From assembly GCA_020638875.1 (NCBI GenBank), contig JACKHS010000002.1, forward strand, positions 248,001 to 312,000: a DNA stretch of 64,000 nucleotides, in the 5' to 3' direction. How positions within the stretch are numbered: position 1 is the stretch's first letter; each line of letters opens with the position of its first letter. This DNA is from Planctomycetota bacterium. GTDB taxonomy: Bacteria; Planctomycetota; UBA1135; GCA-002686595. Below the pieces are notes generated by a model, which saw only the letters and a list, made by a program, of their open reading frames with translations, did not search any database and was not told the origin of the DNA. Below are positions 25,571 through 35,949 of the stretch, piece by piece. The position numbers and the translations under genes were made by a program.

Positions 25571-28500
25571 ATCCGATGGCCGCGGGCTGGCGCGGCGCGG
25601 CGCCGGGCGCTCTGCTGGAGCCCCGCGCCGGTCCATTCGCCGGGCCTATCGAGGCACTCAACAGGAGTGCCGCGCGCGCGCCGCTCGGCGAGACGAGGAT
25701 GGAGGGACCGCCCGCCCGGGAGACGTCATGGAAGCCCTGTTCGCCTTCTTCGCCCTCGTGTCGATGGTCGCGATCGTGCTCGGCCCGGTGCTCGCGCTGG
25801 TCGCGCTGAGCCGCGTGCGCCGGGCCGAGCGCGAGCTCGCCGCGTTGCGCCGCGAGCTCGCGCAGCGCGGCGCGGAGGGCGCGCGCGCCGGCGTCCGCGC
25901 CCTCCCCGCGCCCGCGCTGCCCTTCCGGCGCGAGCCGCTCGAGGTCGAGCCGCACGCGCCCCCGCCGGCGCGCGTCGAGCGCCCGCGCCCGCGCCGCGAC
26001 CGACCGCGCCGCGCGAGCCCGCGCCGCCGCCCACGCTCGCGTCCCTCGCAGCGCTGGAGCCGCCGGCGCCGCCGCGCCGCGCCCCGCGCGCGCCCATCGC
26101 CTGGGAGCAGTGGATCGGCGTGCGCGGCGCGGCCGTGCTGGGCGGCCTCGTGCTGGCCCTCGCCGGCCTGTTCCTCTTCCTGCACGCCTTCGAGCGCGGC
26201 TGGATCACGCCCGCGATGCGCGTGGGGATCGGCGTCGCGGTTGGCGCCGCCGCGATCGGCGCGGGCGAGCTGTTCCAGCGCCGCGGCTACCGCTTCGCGC
26301 CCGCGGCGTCCGCGGCCGGCGGCGTCGTGGTGCTCTACGCGTCCACGTGGGCGGCCTACTCGCTGTACGGCTTCCTCTCGGCGCTCGCGGCGCTGCCGCT
26401 GATGGCGCTCGTCACCGCCGGCTGCGCGCTGCTCGCCACGCGCTTCCGCTCGCAGCTCGTCGCGGTGCTCGGCCTGGTGGGCGGCTTCGCCACGCCGCTC
26501 CTGCTCTCGGTGGACGCGCAGCACCCGATCGGGCTGTTCGGCTACCTGCTCCTGCTCGACCTCGGTCTGCTCGCGCTCGGGCAGCGCATGCGTTGGCCGC
26601 TGCTCGGGCTGCTGGGCATGCTCGGCACGTTCTTCGTCGAGCTCGTCTGGTCGACGCAGCGCCTCGACGCGGAGTTGCTGCCGCTCGCGCTCGGCTCGCT
26701 GGCCGCGTTCGCGCTGCTCTTCGCCGCGGCCGGCATGCGCAGCCCCGCCGGCGAGCGACGGCGCTGGCTCGCGAGCCAGGCCGGCGCGCTGCTCCTGCCC
26801 TTCGCCTTCGCGACGTACTTCGCCACGCTGGCCGACCTGGGCGAGCGGCTCTGGCCGCTGGGGCTGCTGCTCGCGGTGCTCGCGTGGGCGGCGAGCTGGA
26901 TCGGCGCGCGCCAGGGCGAAGCGTGGCTCGCCAGCGGCGCCGCGGCCGGTGCGCTGGCCGTGACGGGCACGTGGCTCGTGTCGAACGAGTTCGGCGCCGC
27001 GCGCCCGTGGGAGACCGCGCTCACGACCGTCGGGCTGACGGCGGTGTTCCTCCTCGCCGAGCGCGTCTTCGGTCGCAGCCGCGAGGCGGGCACGCGCTGG
27101 GCCGCGCCGCTCGCGCCGGTGGTCGTCGCGGTGGGCTTCGGGATCACGACCTGGGGCCGCGCGCTGTTCGGCGGCGCGGCGGAGCCCTGGCCGCTGCTCG
27201 TCGCCGCGCTCGGCCAGGCCGCGGCGCTGCACGTCGTCGGCGCGCGGCCGCGCGCGCAGGCGGGCGCTGCGGCTCGTCGGCGCGGCGCTCGCCGGGCTGG
27301 CCTTCGTGGCGCACCTGCACCACGCGCCCGCGCCCGATGCTTCGCTGCTCCCGTCGCTGCTGCCGGCGCTCCTGGGCCTCGCGGCGTTCGGCGCGGCGGC
27401 CTGGACCACGCGCGGCGAGGACGAGGCGAACGCGCGCTGGAGCTGGCACGCCGCCGCGCTCGCGGCCGCGCTCGTGCTCGTGTTCGGGCCGGAGTACGCC
27501 CCGTCCAGCGAGCCCTATCTATGGGAGGCGTGGCTCGTGACCCTCGGCGTCACGGCGCTCGTGCTGCTGCCCGCGGCCCGCCGCGCGAACGGCGCGTGGT
27601 ACGCGCTGGCGCTGGCGGCGTACGGCCTGCGCCGCGCGCACTGGCTGTCGCTGCTCCTGTGGGACCCGCAGCGCGCGCCGCTCGCCGGCGGGCTGTGGCT
27701 GCTCGAGGTCGCCGCGCTGGGCGCCTTCGCCGCGCTGCCGCTCGCGCTGCGCCGCGGCCTGGGCGCGCGCGCCACGACGGCGGCGGGCCTCGCGGTCTTC
27801 CTGTTCCTCTCCTACGGGCTGCACGGGCGCCTGCTCGACGCGCACTTCGACGGCGACCACGTCTGGCAGGCGCCGGCCGCGCTCGGCCTCCTGGCGCTGG
27901 GCCTCGGGCTCGTCGGACGCCTGCGCCTCGGCCGCGGCGCGCGCGACGGCTGGGCGCGCGCGCAGCTCGCCGTCGCGGCGTTCTGGCTCGCCCTCGCGCT
28001 GACGCGCGGCCTCGCGCCCGACCACCACGAGGCCGTCGCGACGCTCGCGCTCGCCGGCGCCGGGCTGGTCGCCCTGTGGCGCTGGCTGCCCGCGCTGTGG
28101 CTGAAGCTCGCCGCGCTGGCGCTCACCGCGTTCTCGGTCGCGACCCTCGGCCTCGAGCTCGGCCGCGCGTTCGGCGGCGACGACGTCTTCGAAGGCGGCG
28201 CCTGGCTCGCGTGGAACTGGACGAGCTACGCGACGGCGCTGCCTGCGCTCGCGGCGCTCGTCGGCGCGGTCGCCTGGTCGCGCCACGAGCGCGCGCACCT
28301 CGTGAACGGCGAGGTGCAACTGCTGCGCGGCCGGCGCGCGTGGGCCGCGACCGTCGCGGGCCTCGCCACCGCCGGCCTCGTCTTCCTGTGGCTCAACCTG
28401 CAGGTCTACGTCTGGTTCGAGCCCGGCGCGTGGCTGCGGCTCGACGAGCCCTACGGCCAGGCGCGCGACCTGACGCTCTCGATCGTCTGGGTGCTCTACG

Positions 28501-28709
28501 CGCTCGGGCTGCTCGCCATCGGCATGGCGCGTCGCGCCGGCGGCCTGCGCCAGGTCAGCCTCGCGTTCCTGCTGCTGACGCTGGTGAAGGTCTTCCTGCG
28601 CGACCTCGGCGACCTCGAGGGGCTCTACCGCGTCGGCTCGCTGTTCGGGCTCGCGCTGTCGCTGCTGCTCGTCTCGCTGCTCTACCAGCGCTTCGTGTTC
28701 CCCAGGCGC

Positions 28710-29819
<1,110 letters not shown>

Positions 29820-29907
29820 GGCGGCAGCGTAGCGCCGCGCACGGGGCGCCTCCACTCGCTCGGAACAGGCATTGGAGTCGAGCGCTCGCGCGCGCTACGG
29901 TCGCGCC

Positions 29908-30720
29908 ATGAAGTCGCTCCCGCTCGCCGCGCTCGCCTGCCTGCTCGTGCTCCCCGACGCGCGCCCCGTCGTGGCGCCGCTCCCGGCCGCCTACCACAGC
30001 GCACCGCCGCCCGCGGCCCGCCTCCCGGTCGCGCTCGAGGAGATGGAGGGCGCCGACCTCGTGTTCATGGAGGACGGCGAGCTCTTCCCGCCCTTCCTGC
30101 GCTGGCGCATCGCCGAGCGCAACGGCTGGGGCGGCTGGGGCGAGGGCGAGCCGGTGGTCGAGGGCGCGGCCGGCCGCGTGACGCGCTGGACGATCCCGCG
30201 CGCGGGTCGCGGGCCGCTGCACCTCCTCGTCAGCCGCGAGGAGCCGGACGCGGGCATCTCGCGCCTCGCGCTGTGGCTCTTCGACCCCGGCACCGGCGCA
30301 CTGAGCAAGGAGCCGACGGTGCTCTCGAACCGCTTCCTCGGCGAGGAGGGCCTGCACCCGCGGCTCGCCGACCTCGACCGCGACGGCGCGCAGGAGCTCG
30401 TCGTCCACCAGGTCAGCCACAACGGCACGGTCGAGAACACCGACTTCGCCGTGTTCCTCGAGCTCACCGAGGAGATGGGTCTGCGCGAGGTGCTGCGCGT
30501 GCCGCTGCGCGCGCTCGACTTCTACTCGATGAACGAGTCCGGCTGTCACCGCGGCCGCCTGCTGCACACCGACCTCGACGGCCGCCCGGCGCTCGCGTTC
30601 GAGGACTGGACCTACAACCCGCGCTACGGCATCCCGCCGCAGATCACGAGCACGGTGTACTACGAGCGCCCGGACCCCGCGGGGCCGTGGACGCTCGTGG
30701 AGGCCGCGCGCGTGCGCTGA
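29908..30720 (+). CDS. Secreted protein with FG-GAP-like motif, unknown function
   Basis: 270 aa from the ATG at 29908, which begins a signal peptide (MKSLPLAALACLLVLPDARP); the frame is open 36 nt further upstream without a signal. The body is beta-rich with an Asp-rich calcium-type loop (RLADLDRDGAQELVVHQVSH near residue 150) and a second DLDG (near 215). These resemble FG-GAP/VCBS propeller blades but too few are visible to be sure. It is divergent from the tryptophan dioxygenase gene and just ahead of the biotin cluster. Confidence 0.65.
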   Translation: MKSLPLAALACLLVLPDARPVVAPLPAAYHSAPPPAARLPVALEEMEGADLVFMEDGELFPPFLRWRIAERNGWGGWGEGEPVVEGAAGRVTRWTIPRAGRGPLHLLVSREEPDAGISRLALWLFDPGTGALSKEPTVLSNRFLGEEGLHPRLADLDRDGAQELVVHQVSHNGTVENTDFAVFLELTEEMGLREVLRVPLRALDFYSMNESGCHRGRLLHTDLDGRPALAFEDWTYNPRYGIPPQITSTVYYERPDPAGPWTLVEAARVR

Positions 30721-30811
30721 CCGCTCTCGGGACGCGACGGCCCGGAGTCGGGCGCGCGGAGTCGCGGCCCGCGCCGCCGCTCGGACCGCGCCCGCCGCTA
30801 CACTCCCCGCC

Positions 30812-31783
30812 ATGACCAGCGCCCCCGCCGCCGCGACGACTGCGGTCCCCAGCCTCGCGGAGGTCGAGGCCCTGCTCCGTCGGCCCCTGCTCGAGCTCGT
30901 GCACGACGCCGCGCGCGTGCACCGCGAGCACCACGACCCGCGCAAGGTGCAGTGCTCGCAGCTCCTGTCGGTGAAGACCGGCGGCTGCCCCGAGGACTGC
31001 GGCTACTGCTCGCAGAGCGCGCACTCGCAGACGGCCACGCCGCGCGAGGCGCTGCTCGCGGTCGAGACCACGCTCGCCGCCGCGCGGCGCGCCAAGGAGG
31101 GCGGCGCCGACCGCTTCTGCATGGGCGCGGCCTGGCGCGAGGTGCGCGACGGCGCCGAGTTCGACGCGGTGCTCGCGATGATCCGCGGCGTGAAGGCGCT
31201 CGGGCTCGAGGCCTGCGTGACGCTCGGCATGCTCGACGACCGCCAGGCGGCGCGCCTCGCCGAGGCCGGGCTCGACTACTACAACCACAACCTCGACACC
31301 GGCCGCAGCCACTACGCCGAGGTCACCTCGACGCGCACGTACGACGACCGCCTGCGCACGCTCGCCACCGTGCGCGACGCGGGCATCCACGTCTGCTCGG
31401 GCGGCATCCTGGGCCTGGGCGAGTCGCTCGCCGCGCGCGCCGAGCTCCTGCACGAGCTCGCCGCGCTCGACCCGCAGCCCGAGAGCGTGCCGATCAACGC
31501 GCTCGTGCCGGTCGCGGGCACGCCGATGGGCGAGCTGCCGCCGGTCGACTGGAGCGAGGTCGTCGCCGCCGTCGCCGTCGCGCGCCTGCTGATGCCGCGC
31601 GCGGTGATCCGCCTGAGCGCGGGGCGCAAGGAGCTGCACGAGGCCGCGCAGGCGCTGTGCTTCCTCGCCGGCGCCAACTCGATCTTCGTCGGCGCCGAGC
31701 TGCTCACGACGCCCAACCCCGAGCCCGCGAGCGACGCGGCGCTGTTCGCGAAGCTCGGGCTCGAGCCGGTCGGGCGCGCGTAG
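30812..31783 (+). CDS. bioB: Biotin synthase (radical SAM)
   Basis: 323 aa. The radical-SAM cluster motif is CPEDCGYC, with Cys59, Cys63 and Cys66 binding the 4Fe-4S cluster that cleaves S-adenosylmethionine. YYNHNLDTGRSHY, NALVPVAGTPMG and RLSAGRKE are BioB signatures, the last including the Arg that ligates the 2Fe-2S cluster. It inserts sulfur into dethiobiotin, the last step of biotin synthesis. It is first in a cluster bioB-bioF-bioD-bioA with 4 bases between it and bioF. Confidence 0.96.
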   Translation: MTSAPAAATTAVPSLAEVEALLRRPLLELVHDAARVHREHHDPRKVQCSQLLSVKTGGCPEDCGYCSQSAHSQTATPREALLAVETTLAAARRAKEGGADRFCMGAAWREVRDGAEFDAVLAMIRGVKALGLEACVTLGMLDDRQAARLAEAGLDYYNHNLDTGRSHYAEVTSTRTYDDRLRTLATVRDAGIHVCSGGILGLGESLAARAELLHELAALDPQPESVPINALVPVAGTPMGELPPVDWSEVVAAVAVARLLMPRAVIRLSAGRKELHEAAQALCFLAGANSIFVGAELLTTPNPEPASDAALFAKLGLEPVGRA

Positions 31784-31787
31784 CGCC

Positions 31788-32902
31788 ATGAGCCTGGAGC
31801 GCGAGCTCGAAGCGCGCCTCGCCGCGCTCGAGGAGCAGGGCCTCGCCCGCGAGCTCGTGCTCGCGCGCGAAGGGCTCGCGGACTTCACGAGCAACGACTA
31901 CCTCGGCCTCGCGCGGCACCCCGCGGTCGCCGCGGCGGCGAGCGACGCCGCGCTGCGCTTCGGCGCCGGCGCGCGCGCCAGCCAGCTGCTCGGCGGCGGC
32001 TCGCCGCTCGAGCGCGAGGCCGAGCGCGCGCTGGCCGACTGGCTCGGCGTCGAGGACGCGCTGCTGTTCGCCAGCGGCAGCCTCGCGAACCACGGCGCGC
32101 TCGCGCGCGCTCGTCGAGCCAGGCGACGCGCTCGTGTGCGACGAGCTCGTGCACGCGTCGCTGATCGACGCGGCGCGGCTCACGCGCGCGCGGCGCCTCG
32201 TGCACCGCCACGTCGACCTCGACGACGTCGCGCGGCGCCTCGCCGAGGTGCGCGGCGCGCGGCGGCGCGCTTCGTCGTGACCGAGGGCGTCTTCTCGATG
32301 GACGGCGACCTCGCGCCGCTGGTCGAGCTCGCGCGGCTGTGCGCGCGCGCACGACGCGTGGCTCGTCGTCGACGAGGCGCACGCAGTCGGCGTCGTCAGG
32401 CCCGCCGGCGCCGGCGCGTGGGCCGCGCGCGCGCGGCCGGCGCGGACGCCGCGCGCCTCGCCGCGCTCGTCGTGCCGTGCGGCAAGGCGCTCGGCGCGCA
32501 GGGCGGCTTCGTCGCCGGCTCGCGCGCGCTGCGCCGGCTGTGCGTCGCGCGTTCGCGCAGCCTGCTCTTCGGCACGGGCCTCGCGCCCGCGGCGCGCCGG
32601 CGGCGCGCTCACCGCGTCGATCCCGCTCGCGCGCGCGCGCAGAAGCCGAGCGCGCGCACCTGCGCGAGCTCGCCGCGCACCTCGCGCGCACGACCGGGCT
32701 CCCCGCGCCGCCGGCCGCCATCGCGCCGCTCGTCGTCGGAGAGAACGACGCCGCGCTCGCCGCCGCCGCGCGCCTCGCCGAGGCGGGCTTCGACGTGCGC
32801 GCCGTGCGCCCGCCGACGGTGCCGCGCGGGACGGCGCGCCTGCGGCTCGTGCTGCACGCGACGAACACGGCCGACGAGCTCGACGCGCTCGCGCGCCGCT
32901 TG
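31788..32902 (+). pseudogene. bioF: 8-amino-7-oxononanoate synthase, about six frameshifts
   Basis: Reading by homology across phases gives a nearly complete BioF: FTSNDYLGLARHP and FASGSLANHGALARA (phase of 31788), then ALVEPGDALVCDELVHASLI, then FVVTEGVFSMDGDLAPLVEL, then HDAWLVVDEAHAVGVVRPAG, then LVVPCGKALGAQGGFVAG (the PLP lysine), then GALTASIPLARA, then ERAHLRELAAHLARTTGLP. Phase changes fall near 32105, 32265, 32345, 32440, 32595 and 32640, each inside an alternating GC run. Four fit loss of one GC pair. A working gene with sequence errors is more likely than true decay, because bioB, bioD and bioA are intact. There is no stop between this gene and bioD. Confidence 0.8.
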
Positions 32903-33589
32903 CCCGTCCCCATTGCCGCGGCACCAGCCGCGCCCGTCCGTCGCCCGCTTGTCGTCGTCGGCACCGACACCGACGTCGGCAAGACCGTCGCCTCCGCGCT
33001 GCTCGTGCGCGCCGCGGCGCGCTGCGGTCCGGTGACGTACTGGAAGCCCGTGCAGACCGGTGACGACAGCGACACGGACACGGTGCGCGCGCTCGCCGGC
33101 GGCACCGCCGCGCGCTTCCTCGCGCCGGAGCACGGGTACCCGCTGCCGGCGTCGCCGCACGAGGCTGCCGCCGACGCCGGCGCGACGATCGACGTCGACG
33201 CGCTCGAGGCGACCTTCGCGGCGCACGCGCGCGCGACGGACGGCGCGCTGCTCGTCGAGCTCGCCGGCGGGCTGCTGGTGCCCTACGACGACACGCGCAC
33301 GCAGGCCGACTCGCTCGCGCGGCTGCGACCGCGGCTCGTGCTGGTCGCGCGCTCGGGCCTCGGCACGCTGAACCACACGCTGCTCACGCTCGAGGCGCTG
33401 CGCGCGCGGCGGCTCGAGCCCGAGGCGTTGCTGCTCGTCGGCGACGAACACCCCTCGAACCGCGAGACGCTGCGCCGCATGGGCGGCGTCGCGCACGTGT
33501 ACGAGGTGCCGCGCTTCGCCCCGCTCGACGCGGCCGCGCTCGACGCCTGGCTGGACGAGCACGACCTCGCGGGGCTCTTCGACGCATGA
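32900..33589 (+). CDS. bioD: Dethiobiotin synthetase, in one frame with BioF
   Basis: ATP-dependent carboxylation/ring closure of 7,8-diaminononanoate. The P-loop is in VVGTDTDVGKTVASALL, followed by YWKPVQTG, VELAGGLLVPYD and RSGLGTLNHTLL. The last BioF residues (LHATNTADELDALARRL) read directly into this domain with no stop and no ATG or GTG in between. The only separate start I see is TTG at 32900, used here to delimit the domain. A BioF-BioD fusion protein is equally possible. The stop overlaps the ATG of bioA. Confidence 0.8.
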   Translation: MPVPIAAAPAAPVRRPLVVVGTDTDVGKTVASALLVRAAARCGPVTYWKPVQTGDDSDTDTVRALAGGTAARFLAPEHGYPLPASPHEAAADAGATIDVDALEATFAAHARATDGALLVELAGGLLVPYDDTRTQADSLARLRPRLVLVARSGLGTLNHTLLTLEALRARRLEPEALLLVGDEHPSNRETLRRMGGVAHVYEVPRFAPLDAAALDAWLDEHDLAGLFDA

Positions 33590-34872
33590 GCGCGCGCGAC
33601 GACCTCGCCGCGCGCGACGCGCGGGTGTGCTGGCACCCCTACACGCAGCACGGCCTCGAGGCGGCGCCGCTCGCGGTGCGCGCGGCGCAGGGCGCGGTGC
33701 TGACGCTGCACGACGGCCGCGAGATCCTCGACGCGATCTCGTCGTGGTGGGCGACGCTGCACGGCCACGCGCACCCCGCGCTCGTCGAGGCCATGGCGAG
33801 CCAGGCGCGCGAGCTCGACCACGTGCTCTTCGCGGGCGCGACGCACGAGCCCGCGGTGCGCCTCGCCGAGGAGCTCGTCGCCGCCGCGCCCGCGGGCCTG
33901 ACGCGCGTCTTCTACTCCGACAACGGCTCCACCGCCGTCGAGGTCGCGCTGAAGATGGCGCGCCAGGCGTGGGTGCAGCGCGGCGAGCCCGCGCGGCGCG
34001 TCTTCGTCGCGCTCGAGGGCGCGTACCACGGCGACACCTTCGGCGCGATGAGCGTCGGCGACCCCGACCCGTTCTTCCTGCCGTACGCGCCGCTGCTCTT
34101 CGAGGTGCGGCGCGTGCCGGCGGACGGTGCGGCGCTACGCGCTGTGTTCGAGGAGCTCGGCGAGCGCTGCGCGGGCTTCGTCGGCGAGCCGCTCGTGCAG
34201 GGCGCGGCCGGCATGCGCATGCACGGCCCCGAGTTCCTGCGCGAGGTGCGCGCGCTGTGCGACGCGTTCGGCACGTACTGGATCGCCGACGAGGTCATGA
34301 CCGGCTTCGGCCGCACGGGCACGCTCTTCGCCTGCGAGCAGGCCGGCGTCGCGCCCGACCTGCTGTGCCTCGCCAAGGGCCTCACCGGCGGGACGTTCCC
34401 GCTCGCGGCGACGCTCGCCACCGAGGCGCTCTACGAGGCCTTCCTGTCGAGCGAGCGCGGCCGCGCGTTCTTCCACGGGCACACGTTCACGGCCCACCCG
34501 GTCGGCTGCCGCGTCGGGCTCGCCTCGCTCGCGCTGTGCCGCGCGGACGACACACCGGCGCGGCTCGCGCGCCTCGGCGAGCGCATCGAGCGCGAGCTGC
34601 GCGGCGCGCTCGGCGACACGCCGGTGCGCGACCTGCGCCGCACGGGCGGCATCGTCGCCTTCGACCTCGCGCCGCGGCCGGGCGAGGCGCCCGGCTACCT
34701 CTCGACCCTGCAGCCCGAGCTGCGCCGCCTCGCGCTCGAGCACGGCGTGCTGCTGCGCCCGCTCGGCGACGTGCTCTACGCGCTGCCGCCGGCGTGCACG
34801 AGCGACGCGCAGGCCGCGCGCATCGCGGCGGTGCTGGCCGAGCTGGCGCGCTACCGCGGCGTGTCGGCCTGA
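33586..34872 (+). CDS. bioA: Adenosylmethionine-8-amino-7-oxononanoate transaminase
   Basis: 428 aa, normal for BioA. Signatures: WHPYTQ near residue 16, SSWWATLHGHAHP near 48, SDNGSTAVEVALKMARQAW near 110, the cofactor Asp in DEVMTGFGRTG, and the PLP lysine Lys264 in CLAKGLTGG. It converts 7-keto-8-aminopelargonate to 7,8-diaminopelargonate using S-adenosylmethionine as amino donor. The ATG at 33586 overlaps the bioD stop. The 3' end overlaps the convergent phosphatase-like gene by 22 bp. Confidence 0.96.
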   Translation: MSARDDLAARDARVCWHPYTQHGLEAAPLAVRAAQGAVLTLHDGREILDAISSWWATLHGHAHPALVEAMASQARELDHVLFAGATHEPAVRLAEELVAAAPAGLTRVFYSDNGSTAVEVALKMARQAWVQRGEPARRVFVALEGAYHGDTFGAMSVGDPDPFFLPYAPLLFEVRRVPADGAALRAVFEELGERCAGFVGEPLVQGAAGMRMHGPEFLREVRALCDAFGTYWIADEVMTGFGRTGTLFACEQAGVAPDLLCLAKGLTGGTFPLAATLATEALYEAFLSSERGRAFFHGHTFTAHPVGCRVGLASLALCRADDTPARLARLGERIERELRGALGDTPVRDLRRTGGIVAFDLAPRPGEAPGYLSTLQPELRRLALEHGVLLRPLGDVLYALPPACTSDAQAARIAAVLAELARYRGVSA

Positions 34873-35471
34873 GCCGTGACGGCGCGATCGGCGGCGGCCA
34901 GCGCTTCGAGGCGCGCCACCTCGCGGCGCACGAACTCCTCGGCCTTGCCGGGCGGCATGCCCGCGCGGCGCGCCTCGACGAGCGCTTCCTCGAGCGGCAC
35001 GCCGAGCTGCACCACGCGGTAGATCGCGAGGTAGGTCGCGCTGCGCCCGCCCGTGCCGCAGAACATCAGCGTCGGCGGCAGCGCGTCGCCGTCGAGCGCC
35101 TGCAGCACGAGGTCGACCGACGCGTCGGTGAGCAGGCCCTCGGCCTCGAGCCCGGCGCTCGCGTACTCGAGGCCCAGCAGGCGGCACTCCGAGGCGATGT
35201 CGCACGTGCGCGGCTCGCTGGGCACCGACAGGTCGACGACCTTCTCGATGCCGCGCCGCTGCGCGAGCTCGAGGTCCTCGGCCGTCGGCATGCCGCCGAT
35301 CCAGATCGGCCCGGCGGCGGAGACGTTGTTCATCGTGCCGAAGTCGGCGGGCACGACCGGCGGGTAGGCCGCCGGGGCGCGGCCGCCGGAGCTCGTGCGG
35401 CACGCGGCGAGCGGGAGGAGCGCGATGAGGGCGGCCGCGAGAGCCGCGCGCGAGCGTCGGGGGGAGCGCAT
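34851..35471 (-). CDS. Lipoprotein with DUF442-like phosphatase fold
   Basis: 206 aa. Lipoprotein signal (AALIALLPLAAC). The domain starts FGTMNNVSAAGPIWIGGMPT, then RGIEKVVDLSVP, and has the active-site loop FCGTGGRSATYLAIY, a Cys-x4-Arg loop as in the DUF442/TIGR01244 phosphatase-like family (which uses CRSGTRS). The substrate is unknown; related proteins occur with sulfide oxidation or beta-lactamase-like hydrolases, none of which is nearby. It overlaps bioA at the 3' end. Confidence 0.72.
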   Translation of the reverse strand: MRSPRRSRAALAAALIALLPLAACRTSSGGRAPAAYPPVVPADFGTMNNVSAAGPIWIGGMPTAEDLELAQRRGIEKVVDLSVPSEPRTCDIASECRLLGLEYASAGLEAEGLLTDASVDLVLQALDGDALPPTLMFCGTGGRSATYLAIYRVVQLGVPLEEALVEARRAGMPPGKAEEFVRREVARLEALAAADRAVTAQADTPR

Positions 35472-35529
35472 GGACGTCGGAGGAGCCGGGCGAGGCGCCG
35501 AGGATACGGGCTCGCCCGCGAATGTTGGC

Positions 35530-35904
35530 TCAGGAGTGCTGCGTAGGCGCGCGCAGGGCGCCGACGGCCCACGCGAGCCACCCGACGATGAAGAGCACGC
35601 CGCCGAGCGGCGTGATCGGTCCCAGGATCGCGCCGGGGCCGCCCAGCGCGAGGCCGTAGATCGAGCCCGAGAAGCAGAGGCTGCCCAGGAGGAAGCACCA
35701 CCCCACCAGCTTCCCGGCCGGTCGGCGCGCGGCGTCGAGGCCGAACACGACGAGCGCGAGCGCGTGCAGGCCCTGGTAGTGCGCGGCGGTGCGCCACAGG
35801 TCGAGGCCGTCGACGCCGAGCGTGTCCTTCAGGCCGTGCGCGCCCAGCGCGCCGAGGGCGACGGTGATGGCGCCCGAGACGGCGCCGGCTGCGATCCAGT
35901 TCAT
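35530..35904 (-). CDS. DUF423 small membrane protein
   Basis: 124 aa from the ATG at 35904 (MNWIAAGAVSGAITVALGAL), the usual DUF423/YgdD beginning; an upstream Met at 35937 adds a non-hydrophobic extension. AHGLKDTL and AAHYQGLHALALV are family signatures. Four membrane helices are predicted by eye. Function is unknown. Confidence 0.85.
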   Translation of the reverse strand: MNWIAAGAVSGAITVALGALGAHGLKDTLGVDGLDLWRTAAHYQGLHALALVVFGLDAARRPAGKLVGWCFLLGSLCFSGSIYGLALGGPGAILGPITPLGGVLFIVGWLAWAVGALRAPTQHS

Positions 35905-35949
35905 GCTGCGAGGGAAGGGTCGGGGGCCGACCAGCATAGCGCGTGCGGT

